A stretch of 64,000 bases of DNA from Acidobacteriota bacterium (GCA_020637335.1 JACJWC010000007.1:62001-126000), one strand, 5' to 3'; numbered from the stretch's first letter, positions 36,582 through 46,477 are shown. Notes: generated from the letters alone by a model not told the origin. Numbers and translations: made by a program.

Positions 36582-36608
36582 GGCCAAGAAAATTTCTTGG
36601 CCTTTTTA
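36582..36608 (+). terminator. Intrinsic terminator closing the CHAT operon
   Basis: GGCCAAGAAA and TTTCTTGGCC form a perfect stem with almost no loop, followed by TTTTTATT. It lies 31 nt after the stop at 36551. Confidence 0.88.
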
Positions 36609-36738
36609 TTATTTGGGCTGAGACAGATTCAAGGAATCAGACACCCTTAGCTAGAGCAACAAATAGAGCTTGAGCAAGGCCAAAAAATGGCTTGAACCAC
36701 TCTAATTGTGAGAAAGAAAGTATATTTTGGGGGAATTT

Positions 36739-38307
36739 ATGTTGATTTTATTTTGGTTGGGCCTCAGTCTGTCTGGACCCATCAGCTTTCAACCCGACGA
36801 GCTGGTTTACGACCAACACGTCCCGTTTTACGTTGGCATTCCATCGTTTCTGACCCCGACCTGGGTCTCGGTCATTGCTGACGACTTTCCGATTTACGAA
36901 ACCACAGAAATCTCGCGTGTTCGGGTTTTTGGTGGGGCACACAGTACACCCGGCAATTTCGAATTGCGCATTTTCAACGATCAGGGCGGCTTGCCCGGAT
37001 CCCAACGCCTAACCCGCATGGTCACGCAAAAGGATTATCAAGATGGCAACTTAACCCTAGAATTTTCGATTAATGCCACCTTGGAGCCAGGTGTGTATTG
37101 GCTTTGCGTTTTTGAAGTGGCTGGCGAATCGGTTTGGTATTGGCACGGCCTGACCCAACTCCAATTCGGCAAGACCTTTCATTTTGGCAATGACTTCCTG
37201 AATTGGACACCTCAGGGGGATGATGTCGATCTCAGCTTTGAGATCTATGGCAATGTAGCTGACCAGCCACCAGCCAATGTGCTGAGTTTTCCCAGCTTCC
37301 TCTCAGCGGCCAACTTCTACAACGACAGCCGTAACAACCTGTTCTGCCAGTTTCCCGATCCCAATGCCGATGGTAGTTACCGCGGTTCAGACCACCTGGC
37401 CTGGGAGGTTACCTTCCTGCAGGATTGCAGCATTATTGGCGGACCTGTCCTGATCGATCCGGGCCAGTTCCCCTTCGGCGTTTCCGTTAATCACCCAACC
37501 CCTGATCCCTATCTGATCGAATGCCGCAGGGTCATCGTTTCATCAGATACTAAAAAGGGCGGATCTTCTCCACCTTATGTGCAACCCGGACCCAACGGCA
37601 GCGTGCTCAACGAGTTTTTTCCGCGGATCGTCAATCACGTGCCCAAAATATCCGGTGGGTTTAAAGGTGTTTTGTCGGTTGCCAACACCAACCAGGACGA
37701 TGTCGCCAGCTATTTCATTGTCGCCTTTGATGAGCAAGGCAATGAACTGGGGTCCCGAGCGGAAAGCCTTGGCAAAGGCGAGCGTAAAACCTATGCCCTT
37801 TACAGCACACCGGCCAACTTATCCGTCAATGCCGTCATTTTCCCCAGTTTGCAGGACAGGATCTCCTACCTGGAGGTACGTGAGCGGCTATCCGATTTAA
37901 CCGAAGTCTCCTTCACCTACTACTCAACTGCCACAGGTTTTCCAGCAGAAACGAAGGCGGCCAAAATCCTGCGCGGCGACGTGTTAGGCAGCGAGTTCAG
38001 CATTCAAGGCGGTAGTCCCAACGCCAATTATTGGGACGGATTTGCCGTCTTGAACCGCAGCGATTTCCCCGCGCAACTCTATTTGGAGAAATACAACAGC
38101 GCAGATCAGTACCTGGGCCAACGTTTCCTGGGCAATCTGCAACCCAACCACAAGTGGATTGGATTGGGTAGCGATTTGGTCGGTTTTACCCCCTACGCCA
38201 ATTACATCCTCAAAAGCGCCAATGGCGCACAACTCCTCGTTCTGGGCCTTTCCGGAACCCACGATAAACAATTTTTTGCTGCCAGCAATGTGCAGAGAAA
38301 GAGGTAA
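36739..38307 (+). CDS. Secreted beta-rich protein, unknown function
   Basis: 522 residues with a signal peptide (MLILFWLGLSLSGPIS). GGGGGAAT precedes the ATG at 36739, and the frame's upstream TTG at 36727 is less likely. The first 170 residues read as a beta-sandwich (FELRIFNDQGGLPGSQRL, EPGVYWLCVFEV), and later parts are also beta-rich (GVLSVANTNQDDVASYFIVA). There is no enzyme motif or sorting tail. The outer-membrane barrel gene starts 3 nt after its stop, so the two are one operon and may form a surface complex. Confidence 0.75.
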   Translation: MLILFWLGLSLSGPISFQPDELVYDQHVPFYVGIPSFLTPTWVSVIADDFPIYETTEISRVRVFGGAHSTPGNFELRIFNDQGGLPGSQRLTRMVTQKDYQDGNLTLEFSINATLEPGVYWLCVFEVAGESVWYWHGLTQLQFGKTFHFGNDFLNWTPQGDDVDLSFEIYGNVADQPPANVLSFPSFLSAANFYNDSRNNLFCQFPDPNADGSYRGSDHLAWEVTFLQDCSIIGGPVLIDPGQFPFGVSVNHPTPDPYLIECRRVIVSSDTKKGGSSPPYVQPGPNGSVLNEFFPRIVNHVPKISGGFKGVLSVANTNQDDVASYFIVAFDEQGNELGSRAESLGKGERKTYALYSTPANLSVNAVIFPSLQDRISYLEVRERLSDLTEVSFTYYSTATGFPAETKAAKILRGDVLGSEFSIQGGSPNANYWDGFAVLNRSDFPAQLYLEKYNSADQYLGQRFLGNLQPNHKWIGLGSDLVGFTPYANYILKSANGAQLLVLGLSGTHDKQFFAASNVQRKR

Positions 38308-38310
38308 GTC

Positions 38311-39195
38311 ATGTTGTTTTTTTTCTGTTTCATTTTTGCCAACGAGAACCCAGAAGTGCGCTTCAGTTTGGAATTACAAGGTTGGCAAACCCATTCCGGA
38401 TTGGATTGGCAAAATCCCGCCGACCTGGACGGCGATGACTATAATGTTCATCACACCCAATACCCAGGCTCCGAAACCTTGCCCGGACTCGCCTTGCAAG
38501 TAGGTTATCGTCGCTTCCTGGTGTCGCTTTCGACAAGCTTACAAACCCGTTATCAGGGCACACATAGCTACGCGGCGAAACGCACCTACCGGACCTCATC
38601 CACCATAGCGATCGATTATCATGAGCTGCAATACGACTCAACCCTCAAACGCCGCGATCTGGACCTGGTACTCGGCTATGTTTTGAGACCGCACTGGCTG
38701 CTATTGGCCGGTTATAAATCCATCCACTACAACGAGGAAACCCGCGAAACTCAATACCTGCTCAGCAGCGAATTGTTTGGCAGCGAAGGCCCGCCAGCTG
38801 AGCAGAACTATGGCAACCAATTCCATGATCCTTCACGCCAATTCGATGAGCGCTACCGCTACAACGGCGGTTTTGCAGGCATCGGCTATATCACCCAGCA
38901 CGGTTCCTGGCATTTCAGCAGTCATTTGGTTTACGCCTACTTGGACGGACAAACGAAGTTTTCCTCCATTGGCAATCAATCAGGCGCTGGCAGCGAAATC
39001 GAGCTCATCGATAGCCAGTCGAGTCAGGCCAAAGGACTCGGCCTAACGTTGAGCAGTAGTTATGCCGTCAACGACTGGTTCAGCTTGCTGCTGGCCTACA
39101 AATACCAAGACTATCAAGCCAGCAACAGCGCCGGCAGTGCTTTTCCGGACTTTTCCGCCAACGGCCTGCAGGCCGGTTTTCGCATAGGTTGGTGA
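38311..39195 (+). CDS. Outer-membrane beta-barrel protein
   Basis: 294 residues with a short signal peptide (MLFFFCFIFA, cleavage near NENPE). Many amphipathic strands alternate polar and aromatic residues (LDLVLGYVLRPHWLLLAGYK; SSSYAVNDWFSLLLAYKYQ). The last residues are FRIGW; a terminal aromatic residue is the signal recognised by the Bam machinery. AAAGAGGT precedes the ATG. It is coupled to the secreted protein upstream. A pore or adhesion role is possible but cannot be read from the sequence. Confidence 0.8.
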   Translation: MLFFFCFIFANENPEVRFSLELQGWQTHSGLDWQNPADLDGDDYNVHHTQYPGSETLPGLALQVGYRRFLVSLSTSLQTRYQGTHSYAAKRTYRTSSTIAIDYHELQYDSTLKRRDLDLVLGYVLRPHWLLLAGYKSIHYNEETRETQYLLSSELFGSEGPPAEQNYGNQFHDPSRQFDERYRYNGGFAGIGYITQHGSWHFSSHLVYAYLDGQTKFSSIGNQSGAGSEIELIDSQSSQAKGLGLTLSSSYAVNDWFSLLLAYKYQDYQASNSAGSAFPDFSANGLQAGFRIGW

Positions 39196-39203
39196 GGTGT
39201 TCC

Positions 39204-39500
39204 ATGGATGATTTCACCCGTTTCCGCCATAACTTGATGCAAATTAACCCTTTCCTTACCGATCCCAACCAACAGGATTACCTGTTTCAAGTCGCCAAAA
39301 AATGTGCCCTAATCGGGGGTCTTCCTCTGGGTGGAGCAGCCGCCAAAATGACCATGGCCAGCGGCACCATTTTGGTGCCCGGTGTCGGCGCCCTTCCCGG
39401 CTGGTTTGTCGGTGCCATGGCGGGATTCCTAACCGGAACCGCCATGTGCATGGTGGCCCAATCCACAATCCGCGAACAACTCAATCTGCTCCTAGATTGA
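39204..39500 (+). CDS. Small glycine-rich membrane protein
   Basis: 98 residues. A soluble N-terminus (MDDFTRFRHNLMQINPFLTD) is followed by two hydrophobic glycine-rich stretches (ALIGGLPLGGAAAKMTMASG; GALPGWFVGAMAGFLTGTAM) resembling glycine-zipper membrane segments. TGAGGTG precedes the ATG at 39204. It follows the barrel gene by 8 nt, so it is probably cotranscribed. Family not recognised. Confidence 0.65.
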   Translation: MDDFTRFRHNLMQINPFLTDPNQQDYLFQVAKKCALIGGLPLGGAAAKMTMASGTILVPGVGALPGWFVGAMAGFLTGTAMCMVAQSTIREQLNLLLD

Positions 39501-39537
39501 TGCAGTTGCCAGCGGTTTTCCCCCATCGCTAGCAAAC

Positions 39538-39568
39538 GTGGCGGGCCTGATCAACCCGCCACATCCCT
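39538..39568. terminator. Hairpin between convergent genes, probable terminator
   Basis: GTGGCGGG and CCCGCCAC form an 8-bp stem around a 9-nt loop, followed by ATCCCTTT. It lies between the plus-strand small membrane protein gene and the minus-strand MBL gene. A related hairpin with the same CCACAT...TTTATTT tail stands in the convergent gap near 62.3 kb. Confidence 0.65.
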
Positions 39569-40432
39569 TTATTTTTCGGCATGTACTGCCTGAATGTTCC
39601 AGGCTAACAACATGGCCAACCCGAAGTGGGGATATTCAGATTGCATTACCCTTACCAACGCCTCGGTTTCCGATTCGCTCAACTCATTTTGACCCAAAGC
39701 TTTGACCTTCGCTTGAAAATCGCGAATGTAACCCATTTGTGCTTCCAACAATTCCTTGCCACCCGGGAGCCCATGACCCGGGTACAGGGTTTTTACTTGT
39801 GGGAATTGGCTCTGAAGGTGTTGAAGCGACTGAAGCCATTCACGGGAACGACCCTCAGCCAACCAGGGATGCAACTGGTTGTAAACCAAGTCACCTACAA
39901 ACAAAGCCTGGCTTTGTGGGAGGTAAAGCACGTTTGTATCTGAGGCTTCGCCCGGGCCCAGATTCTCCAAACGAAACTCAATATCAGCAAGACGAATCGA
40001 CTCGCCATTGGCCCATACTTGATCGGGGAATGCGGTTTGCTCTGGGTATTCGGCACCGTATTGCGGTTTCCAAAAAGCGCGTTTGGGTTCTGCCGTTTCA
40101 TGGATTCCATCTATCGTGGCCTGGCTTGCATAGACGGGTGTCCCAGGGAACTTTTGCAGCAGTCCATAAATCCCGTTGTAATGATCGGGATGCGGATGCG
40201 TGATGACAATTGCCTTTAAGGGTTTAGCGGTTGCTTCAACCGCCGAAATTAAACGGTTGATATCGCTTTGGATAAAAAGCGTGTCGATAACGACGACACC
40301 AGATTCGCTGGTTACAACATAGGCATTGGCCAAAAAACCAGCCTCAGAGCCCGAAACGGGTGTGACCGTCTGGGCCCAGAGCGGACCGAAAACAAAAAGG
40401 GCCAAGCTAAAGAATACGCCTGTTCGAAACAT
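39569..40432 (-). CDS. Exported MBL-fold metallo-hydrolase
   Basis: 287 residues with a signal peptide (MFRTGVFFSLALFVFGPLWA). The zinc motif HPHPDH (in VITHPHPDHYNGIYG) is complete, and further ligand regions ALFVGDLVYNQLHPW and LYPGHGLPGG follow. It belongs to the broad MBL family that includes subclass B metallo-beta-lactamases and other hydrolases; without more it should not be called a beta-lactamase. AGGAGG precedes the ATG at 40432; the frame's longer N-terminus is basic and unlikely. It diverges from a LysR regulator 100 nt away, which probably controls it. Confidence 0.85.
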   Translation of the reverse strand: MFRTGVFFSLALFVFGPLWAQTVTPVSGSEAGFLANAYVVTSESGVVVIDTLFIQSDINRLISAVEATAKPLKAIVITHPHPDHYNGIYGLLQKFPGTPVYASQATIDGIHETAEPKRAFWKPQYGAEYPEQTAFPDQVWANGESIRLADIEFRLENLGPGEASDTNVLYLPQSQALFVGDLVYNQLHPWLAEGRSREWLQSLQHLQSQFPQVKTLYPGHGLPGGKELLEAQMGYIRDFQAKVKALGQNELSESETEALVRVMQSEYPHFGLAMLLAWNIQAVHAEK

Positions 40433-40532
40433 CAAAAACCTCCTGAATCGGCGCAATCCACGCCGCAAGATCATCCTAAGTTCCCATTCAAAATGCTTCC
40501 AATGCATAATTTGCTTAAGTAAAATATCAAAA

Positions 40533-41423
40533 ATGAATATCAATGATTTAGACCTGAACCTGCTGCGTTACTTCCTAATGGTTATGGAGGAAGGAACGAT
40601 TTCTCGCGCAGCCCAACGCTTGGGCCTGACCCAACCCGCATTAAGCCGAGCCATGGCGCGATTGCGCACAGCGATTGGCGATCCCCTATTCATTCGAACG
40701 GCCAAAGGCATGCGACCGACCGCGCGAGCTCTGAGCTTATTCGCGCCAATCCAAGTGGCCGTGGGCCAGTTGGATCAAGCCCTGCGAACCGCAATCCATT
40801 TTGACCCTCAAGAAAGTAAACGTCGTTTTCGATTGATGGCCACAGACTATGTCGAATGGCTCCTGATGCCGGACCTTATCGAACAAAGCCAAAAAGAAGC
40901 GCCCCACATCAGCTTTGATTTGATCCCGACCGAAGGTGATTTTTTTGCGCGATTGGAATCCGGAGAGGCCGATCTGCTCATTGGTCAATTCAGTCAGTTA
41001 CCGGGCTCACTTAAAAGCACACGACTCTGGCAGGATGAGTATATCTGTCTGGCCCATCGCGATAACCCGGCCATCCACCAATGGAATTTGCAATCCTTTG
41101 CAAAATTACCACATGTCTTCATTACCAAACTCGGGGTGGGTGGTGGTGCGGTGGACGAAGCACTGGCCGAACAGGGTTTGAAGCGTCACATTTTGGCCCA
41201 AACGCGCCACTTCCTGTTGCCGGCCCATTTGGTTGCTCGGACCGATGCGGTCACCACCCTCCCGCGCAAAATAGCGGAAAGCCTGACCATGCCGGAATTG
41301 ACTCTTTTAAAACCACCGATGGCGTTACCTGACATCCATGTCCGCATGATTTGGAGTCAGACCGTGCACGAAGACCCGGCCCACCAGTGGTTAAGGCAAT
41401 TGATCTTGGCAAAAACCAAATAA
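40533..41423 (+). CDS. LysR family transcriptional regulator
   Basis: 296 residues. The winged HTH is clear (DLNLLRYFLMVMEEGTISRA, then AQRLGLTQPALSRAMARLR), followed by a periplasmic-binding-like effector domain (FRLMATDYVEWLLMPDLIEQ). I chose ATG 40533, just before the domain; the frame is open upstream but that part overlaps the divergent MBL gene. LysR proteins usually regulate the divergent neighbour, here the MBL hydrolase. The effector is unknown. Confidence 0.9.
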   Translation: MNINDLDLNLLRYFLMVMEEGTISRAAQRLGLTQPALSRAMARLRTAIGDPLFIRTAKGMRPTARALSLFAPIQVAVGQLDQALRTAIHFDPQESKRRFRLMATDYVEWLLMPDLIEQSQKEAPHISFDLIPTEGDFFARLESGEADLLIGQFSQLPGSLKSTRLWQDEYICLAHRDNPAIHQWNLQSFAKLPHVFITKLGVGGGAVDEALAEQGLKRHILAQTRHFLLPAHLVARTDAVTTLPRKIAESLTMPELTLLKPPMALPDIHVRMIWSQTVHEDPAHQWLRQLILAKTK

Positions 41424-41469
41424 GCCAGACCCAGAATTTTTATTTGTTATTAAGAGAATTTTTTATATT

Positions 41470-43761
41470 TCAAAGGGAAGGACGAAAGCCAAAGGGGTGA
41501 TTCGCCAGCCCATTCACGGCCAAACGCTGTTGGCCCTCTAGGTAAGCAGAACGGGCCAACTCGATTCTACCGTTGGCCCGGTAAATGTCGCCGGCTTCCA
41601 TGTAGGACCGGGCTACAAAGGCGTGCAGGTCGGACAGGTAACTGGAATACATTTCTCGAGCGCATTCCACTTCATCTAAGGCCAAATCCAATTGACCTTT
41701 GCGCACATGCAGCAGGGACAAGTTTTTGAGGGAATCTGCAACGATGGGATGCGAACCGCCATAAGCGCGTACCCGCTGTTCATAGGCCTCTTGAAGCAGG
41801 TTTTCAGCTTCGACCAACTCCCCTTTGAGCAGCAGCAAGTGGCCCAACGCATCGGTACTCATGGAAAGCTGCCAATCCCCAGCACCCAAATGCTGGCGAA
41901 CGATGGCCACACTCTCGCGGTAGGCATTTTCAGCCTGGTCCAATCGCCCGGTATTGGTGTACAAATCTCCCAGATTGAGCAGCACAAATCCCGCATACAA
42001 ATCCTGGCGGCCTTTGTTCAACACGGTGAGGTCGAGCGCATAGACCAGCAGCGGTTCAGCCTCATCGTAACGGCCCATGGCATGCAGCAGACTGCCCAAA
42101 TTATTGAGGCTCTCCGCCACCCGTATATCCTTGGGCCCGTACAGGGCCATCCGCTGGTAAAGCACACGGGCCAGCAAGGGTTCCGCCCGATGATAGCGCC
42201 CTAAAAAATGCAAGGTCCGGCCGAGCAAACGCCAATTCTCCACCGTATCGGGATGGTTGGGGCCATAGGCCTGTTCATAAAGGGCTGCGGCGCGTTCGAA
42301 GGTTTGGATGGCCTGTTCATACCAACCCTGGTTGCGGTAAATATCGGCAATAATTTTGTAGAGTTCGGCGCGCATGCTTTTATCCAGACCGAAATCCTGG
42401 GCGATGCGATTTTCATTGCGCAAGAGCATAGCAAAAACGCGTTCCCGGTCTGCTTGGGACTTGGCAGAAGTCGTCAAGTCCCATAACAACTGATTCAGAT
42501 AGGCCTTCATGTCATTGGCTTTTTTGGCTTCAGACTGAGCCCGGTCCCGTTCAAAAGCAACGATGGAGGCATTGCGATTAAGGGAATAGACATGGGTCGC
42601 CAGCAGTAACACCAAAACACAGGCCACTGAAACGCCCCACCGATAGCGTTGGAAAAATTTGGAAAGGCGATAGAAAAAACCATTCCCGTGGGCTTTAACC
42701 GGTTCCAGGTTCAAAAATCGGCTGAGATCCTCGGTCAGACTCTTGGCTGAATCGTAGCGGCGTTCAGGCTCTTTGCGCAGACAGAAGGCAACGATTTTCT
42801 CCAAATCGGCCGCTATTTTGGTTGCGTTGCCGGTCCGCAAGGTCGGCGCCGGGTCCTGGCAAACAACCCGCTCCATGGCTATAAAATCACCGGATTCAAA
42901 ACGTTGAGCCGGCCGATCGGCAATCATTTCAAACAATAACAATCCCAACTGAAAAACATCGGAAGCCGTCGTAATCGTTTGGTGTTTTACCTGTTCAGGC
43001 GAAGCGTAACGCGGCGTCAAGACCGGATGCAGGGTCACACTAGCAGACTCAGACCAATCCGCTTCCAACAATTTGGCGATGCCGAAGTCCAGGATTTTCA
43101 CCCGTCCAGATTCATCCACCAGAATATTTGAAGGCTTTAAATCGCGATGGATGACCAGGTTTTGGTGGGCAAAATGGATGGCTTCACATACGGTCAAGAA
43201 AAGGACCAATCGCGCTCTCAAATTCAGCCTGCGGGTACGGCAATAGGTCATCAAGTCCTGCCCGGCCACATATTCCATAACCAAATACGGACAACCATCC
43301 CGGTGGGTGCCGCCATCCAGGAGGCGCGCAATGTGGGGGTGATCGAGATGGGCTAAAATTTGTTTTTCGCGTTCAAATCGGCGGCGACCCTCTTCATGGG
43401 CAAAAGATAAATGGGCAATTTTAATGGCTACAATTTGTTGGAATTGGCCATCGATGCGCTCGGCCTTATACACGGATGCCATCCCGCCCTGACCAACTAA
43501 TTCAAGCAACCGATAATGACCAATCGTGCCCTCTCGTTTTTCACCTTGAGGCGCATCCAAGGCAACAGCGGGTGTTTCTAAAAAGGAATCCGCGTCGTCG
43601 GCTAGGCGCAACAAGGTTTGAACTTCATCAAAAAGGCCTGCATCGCCTTGACAGGCCTCTTGTAAGGCTTCGTTGCGCAATTCGGGTGCCAAATCCAAAA
43701 GAAACGCAAACAATTGGTCGATTTGTTGACGCCGTTCAGGGCTTAAATCAGCGGCAGGCAT
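41470..43761 (-). CDS. Ser/Thr protein kinase with C-terminal TPR repeats (module 1)
   Basis: 763 residues. The kinase domain has the glycine loop LVGQGGMASVYKA, catalytic Lys in VAIKIAH, HRDLKPSNIL, DFGIAKL and the activation segment TPRYASPEQ. One membrane helix follows (WGVSVACVLVLLLATHVYSL). The C-terminal half is TPR repeats (AVSLNNLGSLLHAMGRYDEAEPLL-type units, abridged). It is probably a membrane-bound signalling kinase. The ATG at 43761 lies 7 nt past the sigma factor stop; GTG 43794 overlapping that gene is an alternative. ECF sigma factors paired with such kinases are known in Acidobacteriota and Planctomycetota, where the kinase is thought to control the sigma factor. Confidence 0.9.
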   Translation of the reverse strand: MPAADLSPERRQQIDQLFAFLLDLAPELRNEALQEACQGDAGLFDEVQTLLRLADDADSFLETPAVALDAPQGEKREGTIGHYRLLELVGQGGMASVYKAERIDGQFQQIVAIKIAHLSFAHEEGRRRFEREKQILAHLDHPHIARLLDGGTHRDGCPYLVMEYVAGQDLMTYCRTRRLNLRARLVLFLTVCEAIHFAHQNLVIHRDLKPSNILVDESGRVKILDFGIAKLLEADWSESASVTLHPVLTPRYASPEQVKHQTITTASDVFQLGLLLFEMIADRPAQRFESGDFIAMERVVCQDPAPTLRTGNATKIAADLEKIVAFCLRKEPERRYDSAKSLTEDLSRFLNLEPVKAHGNGFFYRLSKFFQRYRWGVSVACVLVLLLATHVYSLNRNASIVAFERDRAQSEAKKANDMKAYLNQLLWDLTTSAKSQADRERVFAMLLRNENRIAQDFGLDKSMRAELYKIIADIYRNQGWYEQAIQTFERAAALYEQAYGPNHPDTVENWRLLGRTLHFLGRYHRAEPLLARVLYQRMALYGPKDIRVAESLNNLGSLLHAMGRYDEAEPLLVYALDLTVLNKGRQDLYAGFVLLNLGDLYTNTGRLDQAENAYRESVAIVRQHLGAGDWQLSMSTDALGHLLLLKGELVEAENLLQEAYEQRVRAYGGSHPIVADSLKNLSLLHVRKGQLDLALDEVECAREMYSSYLSDLHAFVARSYMEAGDIYRANGRIELARSAYLEGQQRLAVNGLANHPFGFRPSL

Positions 43762-43768
43762 GCGGGCT

Positions 43769-44302
43769 TCAGCCTTTACCTTGGGAAAGTTCACGCCGCA
43801 ACCAGGCCCGCGCCCGTTGCCAATCGCGCTGAACGGAACGCAGAGATATGCCCATACATTCGGCCGTTTCCGTTTCGCTTAATCCGGCGAAAAACCGACA
43901 TTCAACAATTTGGGTCAAGCGCGGGTTAAAACTACTCAAAACCTTTAAGGCTTCCTCAAGGGCGAGCAAATTTTCCGGTTGATCGATCCACGCAGGCGCT
44001 TCGGGATCCAGGGTGTGGGCGGTTTGTCCATACCCGCGTTTGGCCGCGCAGCGTTTACGCGCGTGGTCCACCAGAATTTCGCGCATGGTCGAAACACAAA
44101 TCGCCAAAAAATGTTGGCGATCTTTGGTGCATAAATTGGGTTTTCCGGCCAATTCGACAAACGCCTCGTGAACGAGTGCGGTTACCTCGAGTGTATGCGC
44201 GGCATTTCGCTGTAAAAGGCGTTGCGCTTTCTGGCGCAACGCCTGGTAAATGCCGAGTGTCATCTGGTTTAGTGAAGGGTTCAAAACTTCCGGTGAAGTC
44301 AC
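43769..44302 (-). CDS. ECF-type RNA polymerase sigma factor (kinase-linked, module 1)
   Basis: 177 residues with sigma region 2 (HTLEVTALVHEAFVELAG, DRQHFLAICVSTMREILVDHARKR as region 2 helices) and region 4 HTH (LSETETAECMGISLRSVQRDWQRAR). The AHTLEVTALVHEA and DHARKR patterns are those of the kinase-linked ECF group. Start GTG 44302 with GGGAGA upstream; ATG 44263 is possible. It is followed directly by the kinase gene. No anti-sigma factor is present. Confidence 0.88.
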   Translation of the reverse strand: MTSPEVLNPSLNQMTLGIYQALRQKAQRLLQRNAAHTLEVTALVHEAFVELAGKPNLCTKDRQHFLAICVSTMREILVDHARKRCAAKRGYGQTAHTLDPEAPAWIDQPENLLALEEALKVLSSFNPRLTQIVECRFFAGLSETETAECMGISLRSVQRDWQRARAWLRRELSQGKG

Positions 44303-44370
44303 GAAGAATCTCCCAGAGTGAAGCGAAATCCCATTTTAAGGGCTGCTCCTTTTGGAAAGGGTGAGCCGGC

Positions 44371-45807
44371 TTACTCTTGGTTGAGAACCTCGGCCAAAGT
44401 TTGGCCAAAGTACGTCGCCGAATCCCAATTCTGGGCCGTGACAACTTTGATTCCACCAGTGGTATCAACCCAGACATCGTCAATGGCGCTGTTACTGACG
44501 CCAAGTGAATTTGGGGCAAAGGTTGAAGCGCCATTTTGGGCCATATGCCACGAGGCAGGAATGCTGTTTCCGGGATAGGTGGTTCCGTTGAGAACCAGAG
44601 CTGGAGAGCCGGCTTGGTAGGTGCAAACCTGTTTGCCTTGTAGCGGGCTGACCCCTTCCACGCGCGCCTAGGCCAAGACCGTAACCCCAAAACAAATGGC
44701 GGAAACCCATTTGTCCTGGGCCACAAAATCTCCGATCAATCCATTAACCACAGCCTTGGTCGCAGCGTTGCCAGCATATCCCACATTGAGATAATTACCT
44801 TCAAACGCGTATTGGTACTGGCTTGAACCCCAACCGCCGACAAAGACGATGGCCGAATAATCTTCCGCTGCCACATCCGCTAGCGCCAAGTCGGGTTGGA
44901 CGCCGGAAAAATTGGAGGGTTCACCGGTATTGGGGTGAGGGAAACTCAATTGGGTGGTTGCTGCCGCCACTGCCACAGTCAGGCCAGCCTGTTCCAAGGC
45001 CGAGCGGGTGTGTCCATATTCCTGATAATAAAAGTCCTGGTTGGCAATGACCATTAAAACGGGAAGAGACTCTGGGGTTTCCTGCTCAAAATCCTGCCAA
45101 GCCAAGGCACCAACCACTTGACCCAACTGCCAACCCGCCCGCCAATCCTCGGCTGTAATAATGCGGCCATCCACAATGACATCATCTGCGACGGTGTTAG
45201 GGTCGCCTACCGAGCCGCTTGCTACCATATTTCCGTAGTTTTGTTCGATATGCCAGCGGGTTAAGGGATTGCGATAATAGGTTCCTTCGAGACGGAAATT
45301 GGGGGAAGTTCCGGAATAGGCCGTAACGGTTCGGCCGGCAAGGGGCGAAACCCCATCCACTCGGGCCCAGGCCAAGACAGAAACGCCATGGCAAATCGCG
45401 GCAACAGGTTTGTCCTCAGCCAGAAAGGCCCCAATCAATTGATTGATTTGGGCCTTTACGGTGGCATTTCCGTTGTAGGCGCCGATGTCATAGGTTCCTT
45501 CAAAGGCATATTGGTAAGCGGACGCGCCCCAGCCACCCACAAACACAACGGCCGAATAATCGTTAGAATCCACCAAATCCAGCGAAATATCCGGAACAAT
45601 CGTAGGGGCCCCATTATGCGGAACGGCGCGATCCGTGCTGGTAGAGGCAATGATCACGTCGAGGCCTGCACCCTCAAGACCGGATCGCGGCTCGCTGTAA
45701 TCGGGATAATAAAAATCCTGGTTGGCGACAACCATCAATACGGGTTTGGGGCTTTCCTGCGCCCAAAATGGCAAGCTTAGTAAAATTAACAGGCAAAACT
45801 TCTTCAT
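44371..45807 (-). pseudogene. Tandem DJ-1/PfpI domain protein interrupted by an in-frame amber codon
   Basis: Signal peptide (MKKFCLLILLSLPFWAQ), then two DJ-1/PfpI-type domains. Each opens with VLMVVANQDFYYPDYSE or VLMVIANQDFYYQEYGH, has YSAVVFVGGWG, and a nucleophile elbow (AAICHGVSVLAW; SAICFGVTVLA). In the second domain the codon after VLA is TAG (44670-44668), where the first domain has TGG for Trp. The same frame then continues without change as ARVEGVSPLQGKQV to a stop at 44371. The full reading would be 478 residues, and the visible product stops at 379. One G-to-A change explains it. It may be a recent pseudogene, amber read-through or a sequence error. AAGGAG precedes the ATG at 45807. 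Confidence 0.85.
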
Positions 45808-45946
45808 CAAGGTACTCCTTCTTTCGCCAAAATTGGCGTTCAAAAAAGGAACCCGAAAAAGAAAGCACAACCCGCCACCAGAGATGACGGATTGTGATCT
45901 GGATCAATTCCAACAATCCGCCGGGCGAGTTCTGCGGTTTGTTGGA

Positions 45947-46477
45947 CTAGGAAACGGGCGGCAAATGTTGCAAAAAGGCGGGTCCGGCACCAAAAAGCCA
46001 AACCCGATTTCCCTTTACCTTATGGATGCCAAAATAACGCGATGCCCAAATGGAAAACACCAAAAAGGCCGTAAAACACAACAACGCAATCAAACCCCAC
46101 TGGAGCACAACGGCGACAAATGCCGCCAAAAAACTGGCCAGCCCCAATAAGCCCAAGGTGACCTTTTTTTCACGATGGGTTTGACACACCGTATAGTGCA
46201 ACATTACTTTTTGTCGCGCGGCATAATAGACAATCGCGTAAACCAAAATTCCAACCAGGATTAGAAAAAGGTAGCCCGGAGAAAGCCAATACATCTTTTT
46301 GGATTTTTTAACGCCAATTTCATTACATTTTACACAGCGACTAGGCAAAAATGCGTTGTCACCACTCAATTCGACAACGACATACTTACCATTACGGCCT
46401 ACCGAAGCGGTAGGCGTTGCGTGGGTGTGGTTATGTGCCGGTGCATGCACACGCGGCGCAGAATACAAGTTCTCCAT
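45947..46477 (-). CDS. Membrane protein with split C-x2-C / C-x2-H site, paralogue 1
   Basis: 176 residues, family not recognised. A soluble N-terminus ends with Cys48 and Cys51 (LPSRCVKCNE). Then come a hydrophobic segment (YLFLILVGILVYAIVYY), Cys98 and His101 (HYTVCQTHR), a second hydrophobic region and a C-terminal HKVKGNRVWLFGAGPAFLQHLP. The four residues could bind one metal across a membrane hairpin. Two paralogues lie at 52473-53024 and 53089-53598. It is upstream of and codirectional with the DJ-1 gene. Confidence 0.72.
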   Translation of the reverse strand: MENLYSAPRVHAPAHNHTHATPTASVGRNGKYVVVELSGDNAFLPSRCVKCNEIGVKKSKKMYWLSPGYLFLILVGILVYAIVYYAARQKVMLHYTVCQTHREKKVTLGLLGLASFLAAFVAVVLQWGLIALLCFTAFLVFSIWASRYFGIHKVKGNRVWLFGAGPAFLQHLPPVS

